From Pseudophaeomoniella oleicola (Eukaryota > Ascomycota > Eurotiomycetes > Phaeomoniellales > Phaeomoniellaceae), in assembly GCA_003868215.1 (NCBI GenBank), contig QWDQ01000058.1:62001-126000 (forward strand): a stretch of DNA of 64,000 bases, in the 5' to 3' direction. Each line of letters begins with the position of its first letter. Position 1 is the first letter of the stretch. Below, piece by piece: positions 10,701 to 21,069 of the stretch. Under the pieces are notes generated by a model. That model had not been told where the DNA came from and made no database searches. It saw only the letters and a program-made list of their open reading frames with translations. The position numbers were made by a program, and so were the translations under genes.

Positions 10701-13700
10701 CAAATTGGTATAACCAATCTATCCTTTCCGCCTCTTGAAACCCCTTGGATAGAGTCATGACATGCGTTGCCCGGCGCAGTCTCAAGTCTTCGTCGTAAGT
10801 CGTAATGAGATGGGGCTCTTTATCTGGTCTTGAAGAATGGGTACCTTGGTAATGAAGTATTTGAATCTTCCCACCGGCATTCTTGAAAAAGCCGGTCTCT
10901 GGCCGCAGAGGGTCATCAACAACTACCCGACCTTTCTTGAGTACCCGGGAGCCCCCGCGGTGAGTCCAGGTGTTAAACTTCTTGTAGTCTTCGTCTAGAG
11001 AAAATATTATGGCATACATCCATACATTTCTCAAATAAAAGCAGAGTTTCCAGAATTTCAAGAGTGGCCAGAGAATGTAGAAACGAATTCTGTTGTTCGG
11101 CAAGGATACCCATAGCTCTCTTCCGGCGTCAGAACCGGCGGTGGTAATAACAGCGATAAATTCAACCAGGCGAAAGAAAAACACATAGGTTCTCATGAGT
11201 GTTTTGCGAGAAGTTGAATTTTTTGATTCGATATCTGGGGAGAGGTGCTTTTGCCATAAGACCTGGGCCTTTTTGTTTGGTGGTAACTCTTCGGATGACA
11301 CCTGGCCATTGGTGAGACGCCACAGAGCAAGCGCCCTGATGGCTAAACATTGCTTTAGTGCAAGCTGTCGCAATACCAGACTATCGGAAGATTCCAGAAG
11401 CCATTGCTCCAGGACGGGCGAAACGGTATGGTGGGTGCCCATGATGCGAGAAATGATGACTGACCGAACAGTCTCCGGTGTCTGCTCCCATGTGATATCG
11501 GGATTAACTCCCAGGCACAAGTGCGTAAGCAATTCCTCGTTCGTGTTGGAGATGATCCTCGAAAGGTCAGAGGGAGATGTTTCGGCGAGCTGCACAGCCA
11601 TGCGAGTAGAAATCGGTTCGTCTTCATTGAGCAAAAGTTCTGCTAACGTCGCATGAGCATGTCTCATCTGCATGGCCCCTTCGCACGTCTCATGGAGTAA
11701 CGCCTCTGCAACGATTTGTGCTGTAAGTTCGCTTGCATTCGGTGCCCGTCCAAAGGACGGCATGCCCACAACTATGGTCAGCACATCATCTATTATCTTA
11801 CTGAAAGCGAATCGGTGGGCGCCTCCTACTTCGATGAACTCCTTTCGAGGAATAACGAACAGCCGTATCGATCCGTCTTCCCAAAGGCTCAGCGTCTGTT
11901 CTAATATTGCCTGGTAATCTTCGAAAGCATCAATTACCGCGGTGTTGATTTGGTCCATGGCTTTGGAAAATCGTGCGCGAATACCCTGGCTGAGGGAGTT
12001 TTCGTCTTCAAAGCGCAGTTCAATCCCGAAATTTCTGGGAGGGCGTATGAGTGCTTGCAAATCAGTCTCGGGGTTACCGATCAGCTTTTGCGAGTATGTC
12101 TTCCAGTTGATCGCATCTTCCTGGCTGCTTTCGCCAGCGGAGACTTTAGCATCAGCAGTGAAATCGCTGAATAACCAAGTTGAAAATGCGGACAGAAGTG
12201 AGGCTATATTCATTGCAATCACGTCGCTGAACATGAAATCTCGAGTCGCAGGAATTGCGTGCAGGAGGATGCCTGCCAAGTACCCAATCGCTGAGCTTGC
12301 AAATACAAGTTGCACATGGTACTTGATGTTCGTCGTGAAGACGCGGTTGAACTATCTCGCATTAGCAAGTAGAAGAATTGGGACGGTGCCGATAACTTGC
12401 CTGGAAGATCAAAGCACCAGAATATCCAGATATATACGCAAGGTAGAGGATTATCTGCCTCGGCCGATACGCCAGGAGCCATACAAAGATCGTTGAAAAC
12501 CCGAAAACGCCAACCATGATTGATGCCAGCTCGTAAATAGCAGAAAGCCACCGAAGTCTACCCAGACGAGAGTCCGCTTCCTCAGCTTGATCAAACTCGG
12601 CCAATGTGGCCAGTTTCGAAGCCGATGTTCTCCCAGTTTTACCCCAGTATCGTTGCAAAACAATATCCAGGCTGACGGCACAGATGAGGAAATAAAGGAG
12701 ACCAAAAGCGATGCCATAACGACTGCGAACATCGTAGTAGAGGTTGATAACGTGGCCATTAGCGCTCATAGACACCGCAACCCATCTGTCCATTAAGACT
12801 ACCAGAAAGAAGCCAACGTTTTGCGCGATATCGTATTTGGCCTTCCGGAACAACAGGAAGGGACTATGCTCCTTCAGTCCATGGGCTAGGGCCCGCTGAT
12901 TTTCGAGTGCGAGCTTCATTTTGGTTAGCCATGTAGGCCCGTACGGCTCAGGAAGCTCCGACATAGGGTCATCTTGTTTAAGCATGAAGACTGCATATTC
13001 GTGGCCTTTAGCAATCTTTGCCACAAGCGGGTCGTCATTTCGAGACATTTTCTTTTTTGGATCAAAAGACTTGATTGCCGCCATTAACTGTGTGGACGCT
13101 TGTGATCGTTGTAGATGCTTGGGTAAGTTTTCGGACATTCCAGTGGACGGTTGAGATTGATACCAGGACATAATTTCTTTCTCAGATATCAAATGAATAT
13201 GCTCCATCCACGTTATCCAGCTCCGAGACAGCCGTAGCCACGAGTATATGAGAACACCAAGAAAGAAGTAGAGCACGAGCAGGTACACCAAAACATCATG
13301 TCCATTCACAAAGCATGTCAGAATTGGCGAAATGAGCGTGATAAGCATACAGCTGAGAAGCACTGTCCTGCCAGATAGAAATGGGGAGTTGTTTCGGTGC
13401 ATAGTCGTGAGCACGCCGAGAATATTGAGGTACGTCGACAAGACGATGAGATAAGCGGCGAACACGAACCCGGCATACCAAGTGTACTCGATTCCGAACG
13501 CAACGAAGGCACAAATCGCAAAAATCAAAGCGATGACAAAGCCGCCGGATACTCTCTGGACCATGAAGTGTGTCATATTGTTGAATGCTGCGGTGTGCAG
13601 GTAAAAACCTCCAGAACTGCCTGTCCAGCCAGTAACTCCAGCAGTCATGATGAGTGCTGCAAGGACAGCATAGTTTGCCATCAGGCGCTCTTCTCGTGAC

Positions 13701-16700
13701 ATGAAAGCCGTGAGGTACAAACCTCGCCCCAGGAACGTCAATAAGCAGACGTCAACAATTGCAGGAACACAGAATACGGTCAAGAACGTTGCATTCGCGA
13801 ACTGTTTCTTGAACAGATTCCAGCGCTGTTTCCAAGTGCGGGGGCCTATCGTAATCACGGCATTGTCATTGTCAACTCCCTCAATGTTTTGGTAAGCAGT
13901 AAACAGCTCAGCAATTTTGGATGACTCGGTTGTTGGCGGATTTGCCTCGAGGTAAGCACGATAACGGTCATAGATTACTGCTCCAAGACCACGTGGCTTG
14001 ATACCGAAATAGATCTCGCACTGAGATCCAAGAGCCCACATTTCGGCGAAAACGCCCGCTTGATCTCTTTGCTGGAGAAAAAGTGGACATCGATCGGTGG
14101 TCTCAAGATAGACCTCCTCGAAGGCGTGTTTTCGGAGAGAAATGAAAAATATGAGCGCATACAGATCGACGGACGGGTGAAACGGAGCACCGCTTTGGGC
14201 ATATGCTTCAACGATAGGCTGTGCCAAGGCCTTTAATCTAGCATCGTCGTTCTCAAATAATGCACGCTGCAAAACAGTGTCCATTTCAATTGCAGCTTCA
14301 ACAAGACTTTGTAGATCCGGCAGGTCCCGCCGCCCAGCCTTGGCCAACAAGTCAAGGCGCGCCTGGAGTACCTCACGGATCGTGGCTCTTCCAGCAAGTA
14401 AATCATTACATTGCAATGTAATGAACGCCACTCTGGTGGGCTCTTGTATTAACAACCTTTGACATTCTTGTTGAACAAGGCTGCAGAGACTATCTTCGGC
14501 CCCCGAAATGTTGATCTGTTCCAGCATGAACAATAACTCGGAATACGTTGCTGATTTAAGTTCTTTCGCAATGCGTTGTGGGAGTTTAGCTGGTTCGGCC
14601 TGGTCCCGGGCCACATTCGATTCAAGTAGAAGCCGTGTCCGACGCGGAATTCCATAGTGTGCCAAAAAGGTATGGATAATAACAGAAGCTACCTCGGGAG
14701 CTTTTAGGGAAACAAAAATCTGCAAGGTGTCTTTTTCTTCGTGCGAGACAGCCCAAAAATGACCTTGGTTATCTGGAAGTCTGAATCCGCTGTCAAGTCC
14801 TCGATACACCACGACAGAGCCGTCTTTGATACGCTGTATGAGGCTGTCGATCATGTCAATGAGGCCACTATCGTTCATCTCCTTTGCGGCTGGTGACCTC
14901 GAAAATTCTGCAATCATATTGGCGATGTTGATCAGCTCTTGAGCTTGAACTTGTTCCAGCAGGCCAAGCCTCCTCAAGTGCCTCTGTGTATTTACTACGG
15001 CTTCATACTGTTCATCAAACAATTCCTCCCTGATATCGTAACAGCCGTAGTCACACATCCGCCGGTTTTGACTAGAATGCATCCAAAAGTCGGTTCGTGG
15101 TGGGGCATTTGAGACGTAAGAAGGTGGCGATTCCACGTCGACGGTGGGTGACGGAACTGAAACACCGGAATCCTTCCTTGTAAGACTTCGGAAAGGATGT
15201 GCAAGACTTGCCAATTTGTGGTCCGACGTAAGCGAAGCAAAACCTACGGATAGTCGCTGGCGCAATGAGTCCTGGGTGTCGTTAAGAGCCGAGCCGAGCC
15301 ACACTCCCTGTGCCCGAATGATGTCTGCAGATTTGATTATGTCAAAAGCGCTGAGACAATCAGCTACCGGTTTTGAGATTGAATTCTGTAGCTCATCGGA
15401 CGCAGCTTGATGAAGCACCGCATTGTAGAACTTTGCTACTTTATTCGCTCGCCGAACAACCGCAGCTTGCGGTTTCGTGTGCCAAAGATCTAAAAATCCA
15501 ACGAAGAACTCTTCCCGAGTCTTCTGCTGCATTTTACAGCGAGCGAGCGCAGTACGAAGCTTTGTAGCTTGGAAAAAATCTCGGCGATTTCCATTGGGTA
15601 AGATAGCCGCATTGCGGAAAACGACGCCAGCAACTAAAGGATAGACAGGTGCGGTCGTTGGGGTGTCGGAATCTTCTAGCAACATGACATCCAATCCAGC
15701 GTAAAGACATTCGTTACAAACACGTCGCAGAGTTCTTCCGTCAAAGTCTCGGGAGTCTATCACAAGGCCGCCAATTCCGGCATTCTCTGTCTCTGCCCTT
15801 AATGTCTGGGCGACGTCGTCACCATCAACACCAGTCCCATAGAATACAGATCTATCGACCAAGATCCAGACATTATGGGGAAGTCGAAGTACCGATGTCA
15901 TTGTGCTTTCGTTCACAGGCGCAGGTTTCGAGTTGGGACCCCAAACGACCGTGCTGAACTTGCGAAAATCGGGTGTTGCACCTGCAGCTACACTTGCCTT
16001 TCGTGCGTCCGCAGCTGCAGACGTGGCCATGACGCTCGTTCTCCTCAGGTCATTCGATGGCTTAGGGAATAAACTGCCCCTCCTCAGGTCTTGGGGCCCA
16101 ACGGCAAGTAAACTACCTCTCCTCAAGTCTTGGGACCCAACTGCAAGTAAACTGCCCCTCCGCATGTCTTGTGGCGCACCAGCGAGAATACTGCCCCTCC
16201 TCATGTCTCGAGAACCACCAGCGAGAACACTACCCCTTCTCATGTCTGGGGCCACGCCAGCGAGAATACTACCCCTTCTCGTATCTTGGGGGTCAACAGC
16301 GAGCGAACTACCCCTGCTCGTATCTTGGGGATCGCCAGCGAGCGAACTACCCCTTCTCATGTCTCGGGAACCGGCAGCAAGCAGACTGCCTCTTCGCAAA
16401 TCCGCTGAAAATGGATCGAGTGTTCCTGGGAATAGACTTCCCTTTCTTGGATCGACTGAACCGCGGCGGGCAGCGCTTCCTGGAAACAAACTTGCTTTTC
16501 TCAGATCTACGGAGCCGCGCTCAGCAGCACCTCCGGGAAAGAGGCTAGATTTCCTCAGACCTTGTGCTCCCCCAGGTATCATACTTTCCCGTCTGAGATC
16601 CACAAGCTCATGAGCACCAGGTTCTCCAGGCATGAGACTTCCTCTTCTATCTGAGGACCCACGAGCAGCCATGATGTTTTTGCGGTCAGATGCTGCAATC

Positions 16701-17272
16701 GTTGTGCTCAGTCTCCGCAATTGATCAGGTGTATATCCGTACGGATTGACAATAGTGCTCCCTCTCCTAGAGCTAGAGGCATCGCCAAGAGTCCCGATCT
16801 GAGCCACTGTACTCCGCCTCCGCGAAGCTGTTATAGAAAATGATGGCTCGGACCGTGGAGGTAGAAACTGTCGACTACGGTAGGTAGTGAGGTCCATGAG
16901 ATAGAGATCGTAATCGCGCTGAAAGAAGGTGTTGAGATCCCCGCCGATAAATTGGCCGAACGCCTTCCCCTGCTGTTGAGCCACATCTTTTGCGCTTCTT
17001 GTAAAATCCGCCAATTCATCTATAAGTCGAGGCTCGTCCGTTTTTCGCCATTTCGCAACCTCCTTTAAAACCCACCAACAAAGTGGCCTCAGTAACGCAA
17101 GGCCAAAGAGCGAGCATCCGCCAATGAGAAGTGCGAATTGGTACCAATGAGAGAGGATCTCGTCGGCAGGTACAATGCTATTAGTGTATATCAAGAATCT
17201 TCCCGGAGATACCGCAGCTTGATCGGATGCGTTGTCGGGAGCATAAGTTCCAGGCTGAATAAAGGAAGCCAT
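7744..17272 (-). CDS. gtb3: Giant membrane GT4 glycosyltransferase Gtb3, GAG synthase candidate
   Basis: Two exons, complement(12401..17272) and complement(7744..12351), are joined across a 49-nt intron and predict 3159 residues. Order of parts: a membrane helix near residues 45-70; a cytosolic-looking low-complexity region (151-440) full of R-[RK]-x-S motifs; soluble domains of unknown fold (about 460-1130); a polytopic membrane block (about 1150-1365 and 1480-1690); a large extra- or intracellular region; and a C-terminal GT-B fold of family GT4. The GT4 signature SEGLPLAIGEAALAG contains E2933 and E2941, the EX7E pattern. The protein ends in an acidic tail. The A. fumigatus GAG cluster encodes one such giant GT4 protein, the presumed polymerase/exporter. 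The start at 17270-17272 is the first ATG and gives a short polar head before the first helix. It is transcribed divergently from uge3. Splitting it into two genes at the intron would be an annotation error. Confidence 0.88.
12352..12400 (-). other. gtb3: 49-nt GC-AG intron in gtb3
   Basis: On the minus strand the exon ends ATCTTCCAG and the intron begins GCAAGT, a GC donor with an otherwise ideal consensus. It ends GCTAATGCGAGATAG with a CTAAT branch-like motif. Removing it joins two frames at phase 0 (I-F-Q to F-N-R) within the hydrophobic membrane block. No GT donor nearby keeps the frame. Without splicing, a stop codon follows immediately. Confidence 0.85.
16052..16402 (-). repeat. gtb3: 39-bp coding minisatellite (9 copies) in gtb3
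   Basis: Nine tandem 39-bp units encode residues 291-407 of Gtb3. The 13-residue unit is approximately D-[LM]-R-R-G-S-[LIV]-L-A-[GV]-x-x-[QRP]. Eight of the nine units have R-R-G-S and one has S-R-G-S. Just N-terminal, residues 239-290 hold an 18-residue variant repeat (LRK[SA]SLFPG...RGSVD). The periodicity was counted directly in the translation. Confidence 0.93.
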
Positions 17273-18195
17273 GATGCTCAGACAGCCTCTTCATGGGTTA
17301 ACACTCATACCTCTCTACCATGCCCTCGAATGACAAAATGGATGACTAGGACCTGCGACAATGACATTGACCTCGTGTGCTGTGTGCCAGAACTGACATA
17401 TTATCCAGCATCGGCGGTGTCTGGCATAGAGAATATTCGAGCTCCACACCACGCACCAGGTGGCAAGTTAGGGAGCGAGAACATAGTCAAGGATGACCTT
17501 GCTACCTGTGCACATACCAAACATACCTTGGACGCCATGATGAGAAACCTTGGTTACAGAACCGACAAAACGCAGCTTCGTCCTCGACCGTGTTGTGTCC
17601 CAAAGCAAAAGAGCGCGGAGGTATGGTATTCTGCCACAAGCGAAGCGGGTATAGCGGTGAAGCTTATTTGGACGAGGCTTTTGTTCCGCTCCAGTCACTT
17701 CATCTCAGGACATTCCGATCCATCGTCCCTGAAGCTTACGACGAATGCGGCAATGGTGGTCTCTTCACGCTTCTTGAGATTGGGGACATTCTGTTGTGAA
17801 GAGACATCCATGATGATCCCCAACTGAGACCTCCAAGGCGTCCGATCTCTTCCGCTTCCATCGTTCATAGTTAGTTGTCGCCGACTCGTCCTTATCTCAT
17901 CTTTCGGTAATTGTTCAGACTTTGCCGTTTGCAGTTCTCTGCGTTATAACACTTTACCTCCTAAACACCATGCAATTGAGTATTTCCGGATGGACTTGTT
18001 CCATGCCGCCCATCGATGCGAGTGCGGGGCAGACCAAGTCGAGGCTTCTAGACTTGATGCGTGCTCCATATATAAGATCTATAGCTCTAAGCTCCATTGG
18101 TTGACAGCTCCTGAGCTGTTCAAAAACCTCAATCTCTGTCCTTTACATATTTTCATTGGGGGGAAATCGACATTTTGCAACCTCTATCGACGAAG
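17273..18195. promoter_or_regulatory. Shared divergent promoter region of gtb3 and uge3
   Basis: Only 923 bp separate the two divergent start codons, so the region must hold both promoters. A good TATA-like element (TATATAA) lies at 18069-18075, about 120 bp before the uge3 ATG. A 229-codon open frame spans 17138-17827, overlapping the 5' end of gtb3. It shows no family signature and is taken as chance. Confidence 0.75.
18069..18075 (+). promoter_or_regulatory. TATA-like element of uge3
   Basis: TATATAA, 121 bp upstream of the chosen uge3 start codon, is the only such match close to this gene. The assignment rests on position and sequence only. Confidence 0.45.
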
Positions 18196-19956
18196 ATGGC
18201 ACAACCAAAGCCCTCCTTAGTGAAAGACCTCGCCAGAGCGAGGGAGGCGGCCCAAGGATTTCCGGTCGTTGTGGTGACTGGAGGCTCAGGTTATATCGGT
18301 TCGCACACCACTCTAGAGATTCTCAAGAGTGGATGTGCTGTTGTTGTGTTAGACAATCTCATCAACAGTCATTTGGAAGCATTGACACGTGTCTATCACA
18401 TCGCAACAGAGGAATTCATTCGTTTGCAAAAGGACCTGAAGACGCTGCCCCCCCTAATATTCCATCAGATTGACCTTTGTGATCGGAAGAGCGTCGCTCG
18501 ATTGTTTCATTTTTGGCAGTCGGATGATAGGCTCGAGCTCTTCAATACTCCGAGCTTCAATGTCACGATAATAGGCGAAACTCTCAAAGGACGATCATTC
18601 AAGATGAAGGAGTACGGTTTGAAGGAGGATGATCAACCCGAAAAGTTACCCCTTCCACCCACAGACGAGGGTGGACGTGTTATGGCAGTTGTCCACTTTG
18701 CAGCTTTAAAAGCCGTAGGCGAGTCGGTTTCCATGCCTCTGCAATACTACCGAAACAATATCGGCGGGCTTCTGAACCTTCTTGAGGCTATGAACCGATT
18801 CAAAGTCAACCGGATCGTCTTCTCAAGTAGCGCCGTGGTCTACGGTACCGGAAAGGAAGCCAATATCTCTGAAGACTCAGTCCAAGTAGGTGGCAAAGGG
18901 ACCGGAGCAGGTTTGGTAACCAACCCCTATGGGCGGTCGAAGTGGATGGCAGAAGAGATCCTCAACGACTACTGCATCGCCAATCCAAATTTTGAATGCA
19001 TCTCACTTCGGTATTTCAATCCGACTGGCTCGCATCCCAGCGGACTCATTGGCGAAGACCCGAAGGGCACTCCCAACAATATCGTTCCTGTCATCCTCCA
19101 GACCTTCCAGCGGCGCCGCAGTAAGGTGTACGTCTACGGATCAAATTATGATACCGCGGATGGAACCGGGGTCCGCGATTACATACACGTCGAGGACCTT
19201 GCCCGTGGGCATTTAGCCGCCTTACGTTCCTTACTTACAGCGCCTGTTGAACGGGTACAGAGCGTAACCCAAGCTCTCGAAGCGACGACGCTGGATGACG
19301 ACGCCGACGGCGAGTCTGATGCAGGGCCGGTCAGTGAGAATTACCGAGTGTACAATCTCGGTACTGGCCACGGCTATTCAGTCTTGGATATCATAAATGC
19401 CTTCGCGACGGCTTGTGGCACCCAGATCCCATTTGCCGTTGGGGATGCTCGCGCAGGAGACCTTGGCACGGTCACGGCGAGCACACAGAAAGCGGCCACA
19501 GAGCTTGGTTGGCAAGCCCAATTTGATATTCAGGACATGTGCCGCGATGTTTACACGTTTGCAAATGAAAATCCGACGGGTTACGAACGTCTGAGGAAAC
19601 TTTCTGTGCTTGCCATGCAAGATCCATCTGTCATGCGCAAGGTCAGCGTCGCCGCTGGTCTCGTTCCTCAGAATACCAACACCAAAGGCATTTCATCCAT
19701 GATGCAGAATTACGTGAAGGCCTCACAGAACGAGGACATGTTCAAAGACATGGTCCGTCGGATGAGCGTTATTAATCCAAACATCTTAAAACAGCTAAAT
19801 CAAGGCACAGAGACAATCCCGGAGGAGGCACCTGGGCTCGCAGCCGCTCCGCCGCCAGCACCGCAATGGGGGTTGTTTGGGGAAATATCCTGGGAAGCCG
19901 AAAAGATGCGTCGAGCGTCTGCTACGCCGCGAAGGGATTCTGGCGTACAAGCGTAA
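18196..19956 (+). CDS. uge3: UDP-glucose/UDP-GlcNAc 4-epimerase Uge3, GAG cluster
   Basis: Single-exon gene of 586 codons. The ATG at 18196 is chosen; the frame is open slightly further upstream but lacks an earlier ATG. The extended SDR fold shows the NAD-binding TGGSGYIG (residues 28-35), the catalytic tyrosine and lysine in NPYGRSK (Y245, K249), and LRYFNPTG/GVRDYIHV blocks typical of GalE. In A. fumigatus Uge3 makes UDP-Gal and UDP-GalNAc for galactosaminogalactan. Canonical GalE is about 340-370 residues. This one carries a roughly 60-residue insert before AVVHFAALKAVGES, a second insert around 350-380, and a C-terminal extension of over 100 residues. The extension holds five R-[RK]-x-S motifs (S470, S484, S524, S575, S582). 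The gene is divergent to gtb3 and in line with agd3 and ega3. Confidence 0.92.
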   Translation: MAQPKPSLVKDLARAREAAQGFPVVVVTGGSGYIGSHTTLEILKSGCAVVVLDNLINSHLEALTRVYHIATEEFIRLQKDLKTLPPLIFHQIDLCDRKSVARLFHFWQSDDRLELFNTPSFNVTIIGETLKGRSFKMKEYGLKEDDQPEKLPLPPTDEGGRVMAVVHFAALKAVGESVSMPLQYYRNNIGGLLNLLEAMNRFKVNRIVFSSSAVVYGTGKEANISEDSVQVGGKGTGAGLVTNPYGRSKWMAEEILNDYCIANPNFECISLRYFNPTGSHPSGLIGEDPKGTPNNIVPVILQTFQRRRSKVYVYGSNYDTADGTGVRDYIHVEDLARGHLAALRSLLTAPVERVQSVTQALEATTLDDDADGESDAGPVSENYRVYNLGTGHGYSVLDIINAFATACGTQIPFAVGDARAGDLGTVTASTQKAATELGWQAQFDIQDMCRDVYTFANENPTGYERLRKLSVLAMQDPSVMRKVSVAAGLVPQNTNTKGISSMMQNYVKASQNEDMFKDMVRRMSVINPNILKQLNQGTETIPEEAPGLAAAPPPAPQWGLFGEISWEAEKMRRASATPRRDSGVQA

Positions 19957-21069
19957 TCCACAGCTGTGGTTATTAGCTGTATTAGATGGCTTCGTTTCCT
20001 TTCTTCTAATCTATTAACTACCTAGGTACCTAGCATTAATCACACATTGTTTGTATCTACGATCCAGACCTTCAGACCAGCGTTTGTTATTATGCTATGC
20101 CAGTGGAGAAATGCCCTTTACCTAAAACATCCATTCCCTACTATTGTACTATATGAGTTATATCAAAGACAGATCCACTGTCATCGGATCTAACATTCAC
20201 AACCATCTCAACATGCTACGCTAATATCGGTACGGCGAGACGGATGTACTATGATACTACGTACGTACTATGTATTAGTCGTACTACGTAGTACTGAGAT
20301 CGATCTTGTGGGGAAATATTCCACCCCCCATTCCTTCTCCGCTTCCTTCTTTCATTTCTTCCACTTTCTTTCACGTCTCTTGCAAACCCATTCCGCCCCC
20401 CTTCCTATCCTCCATTGTCACAGTGGTCAATATTAGCATCTATCACTCAGTGTTGCACCCAACTCCATTTTCGTCGTTGATAATAGATGAAGCAACAAAT
20501 CCATAGAAGATGGTGTTGTCATCATTCCTATCCGGAAGCCATTGGCGCGACAAAGTGAGCCGAGGAATGCGGCCGTGGGAATCAGTGGGTCAGTAGATCG
20601 TGGAGGCTCTTTCTCGAACACCCATAGTTCGAGGTCATGGCTCGATGGAGACGTATCGACTTGCCTATCGCCAACCCAACAATCGTTTGCTTGCTGTTTT
20701 GGAGATGCTCTCCCCTCAATGCTGAAGGGAGTTGGGATTTACAAATAATAGATGCAACGATCGTCTATCCTTAAGGTTTGTCCAAATCTGCCGATTGCGT
20801 CGAGACGCCGGCGAACTTTATCTGCTCTCCTTCTCTTAATGCGGAGAATATAGTCCGAAGTGAACTTTGCGACGCCTTCTTTCTCGTTTGCATCCATAGA
20901 TCTGTCTAGCCAATACAGTGGCAAGGTCATCTCACCGGCCACTGGTTCACCGTGTCTCTGAATCTAGTACGAGCATTGAACAAAAAGAAGGCAAGATGCT
21001 GCCTCAGGAGTCAAGGTACAGTGTGAACTTCGAGTACGTGCAGAACTCGTCCATTGGAAGTCCGCAGCC
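19957..21069. other. uge3-agd3 intergenic region
   Basis: 1.1 kb holding the uge3 3' end and the agd3 promoter. It contains TACCTAGGTA at 20019-20028, the 14-bp palindrome GTACTACGTAGTAC at 20281-20294, and a pyrimidine-rich tract at about 20320-20420. No gene is evident. Confidence 0.6.
20282..20293. repeat. Palindrome TACTACGTAGTA, copy 2
   Basis: Perfect copy within the uge3-agd3 gap, extended to GTACTACGTAGTAC. Confidence 0.95.

Noticed and set aside
7744-12315. Treating the downstream half of gtb3 as a separate GT4 gene
   Set aside because: It would have to begin with a non-ATG codon, while a 49-nt GC-AG intron joins it in frame to the upstream membrane block.
15903-16613. 236-codon frame opposite the gtb3 repeat
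   Set aside because: Its repetitive Leu/Pro/Ser-rich product is simply the antisense reading of the RRGS minisatellite.
17138-17827. 229-codon plus-strand open frame overlapping the gtb3 5' end
   Set aside because: It overlaps gtb3 coding sequence and the shared promoter, has no domain, no hydrophobic pattern and no paired exon.
18175-18195. Upstream extension of uge3 by seven codons
   Set aside because: The extension begins with TTG. The first ATG in frame, at 18196, is the better start.
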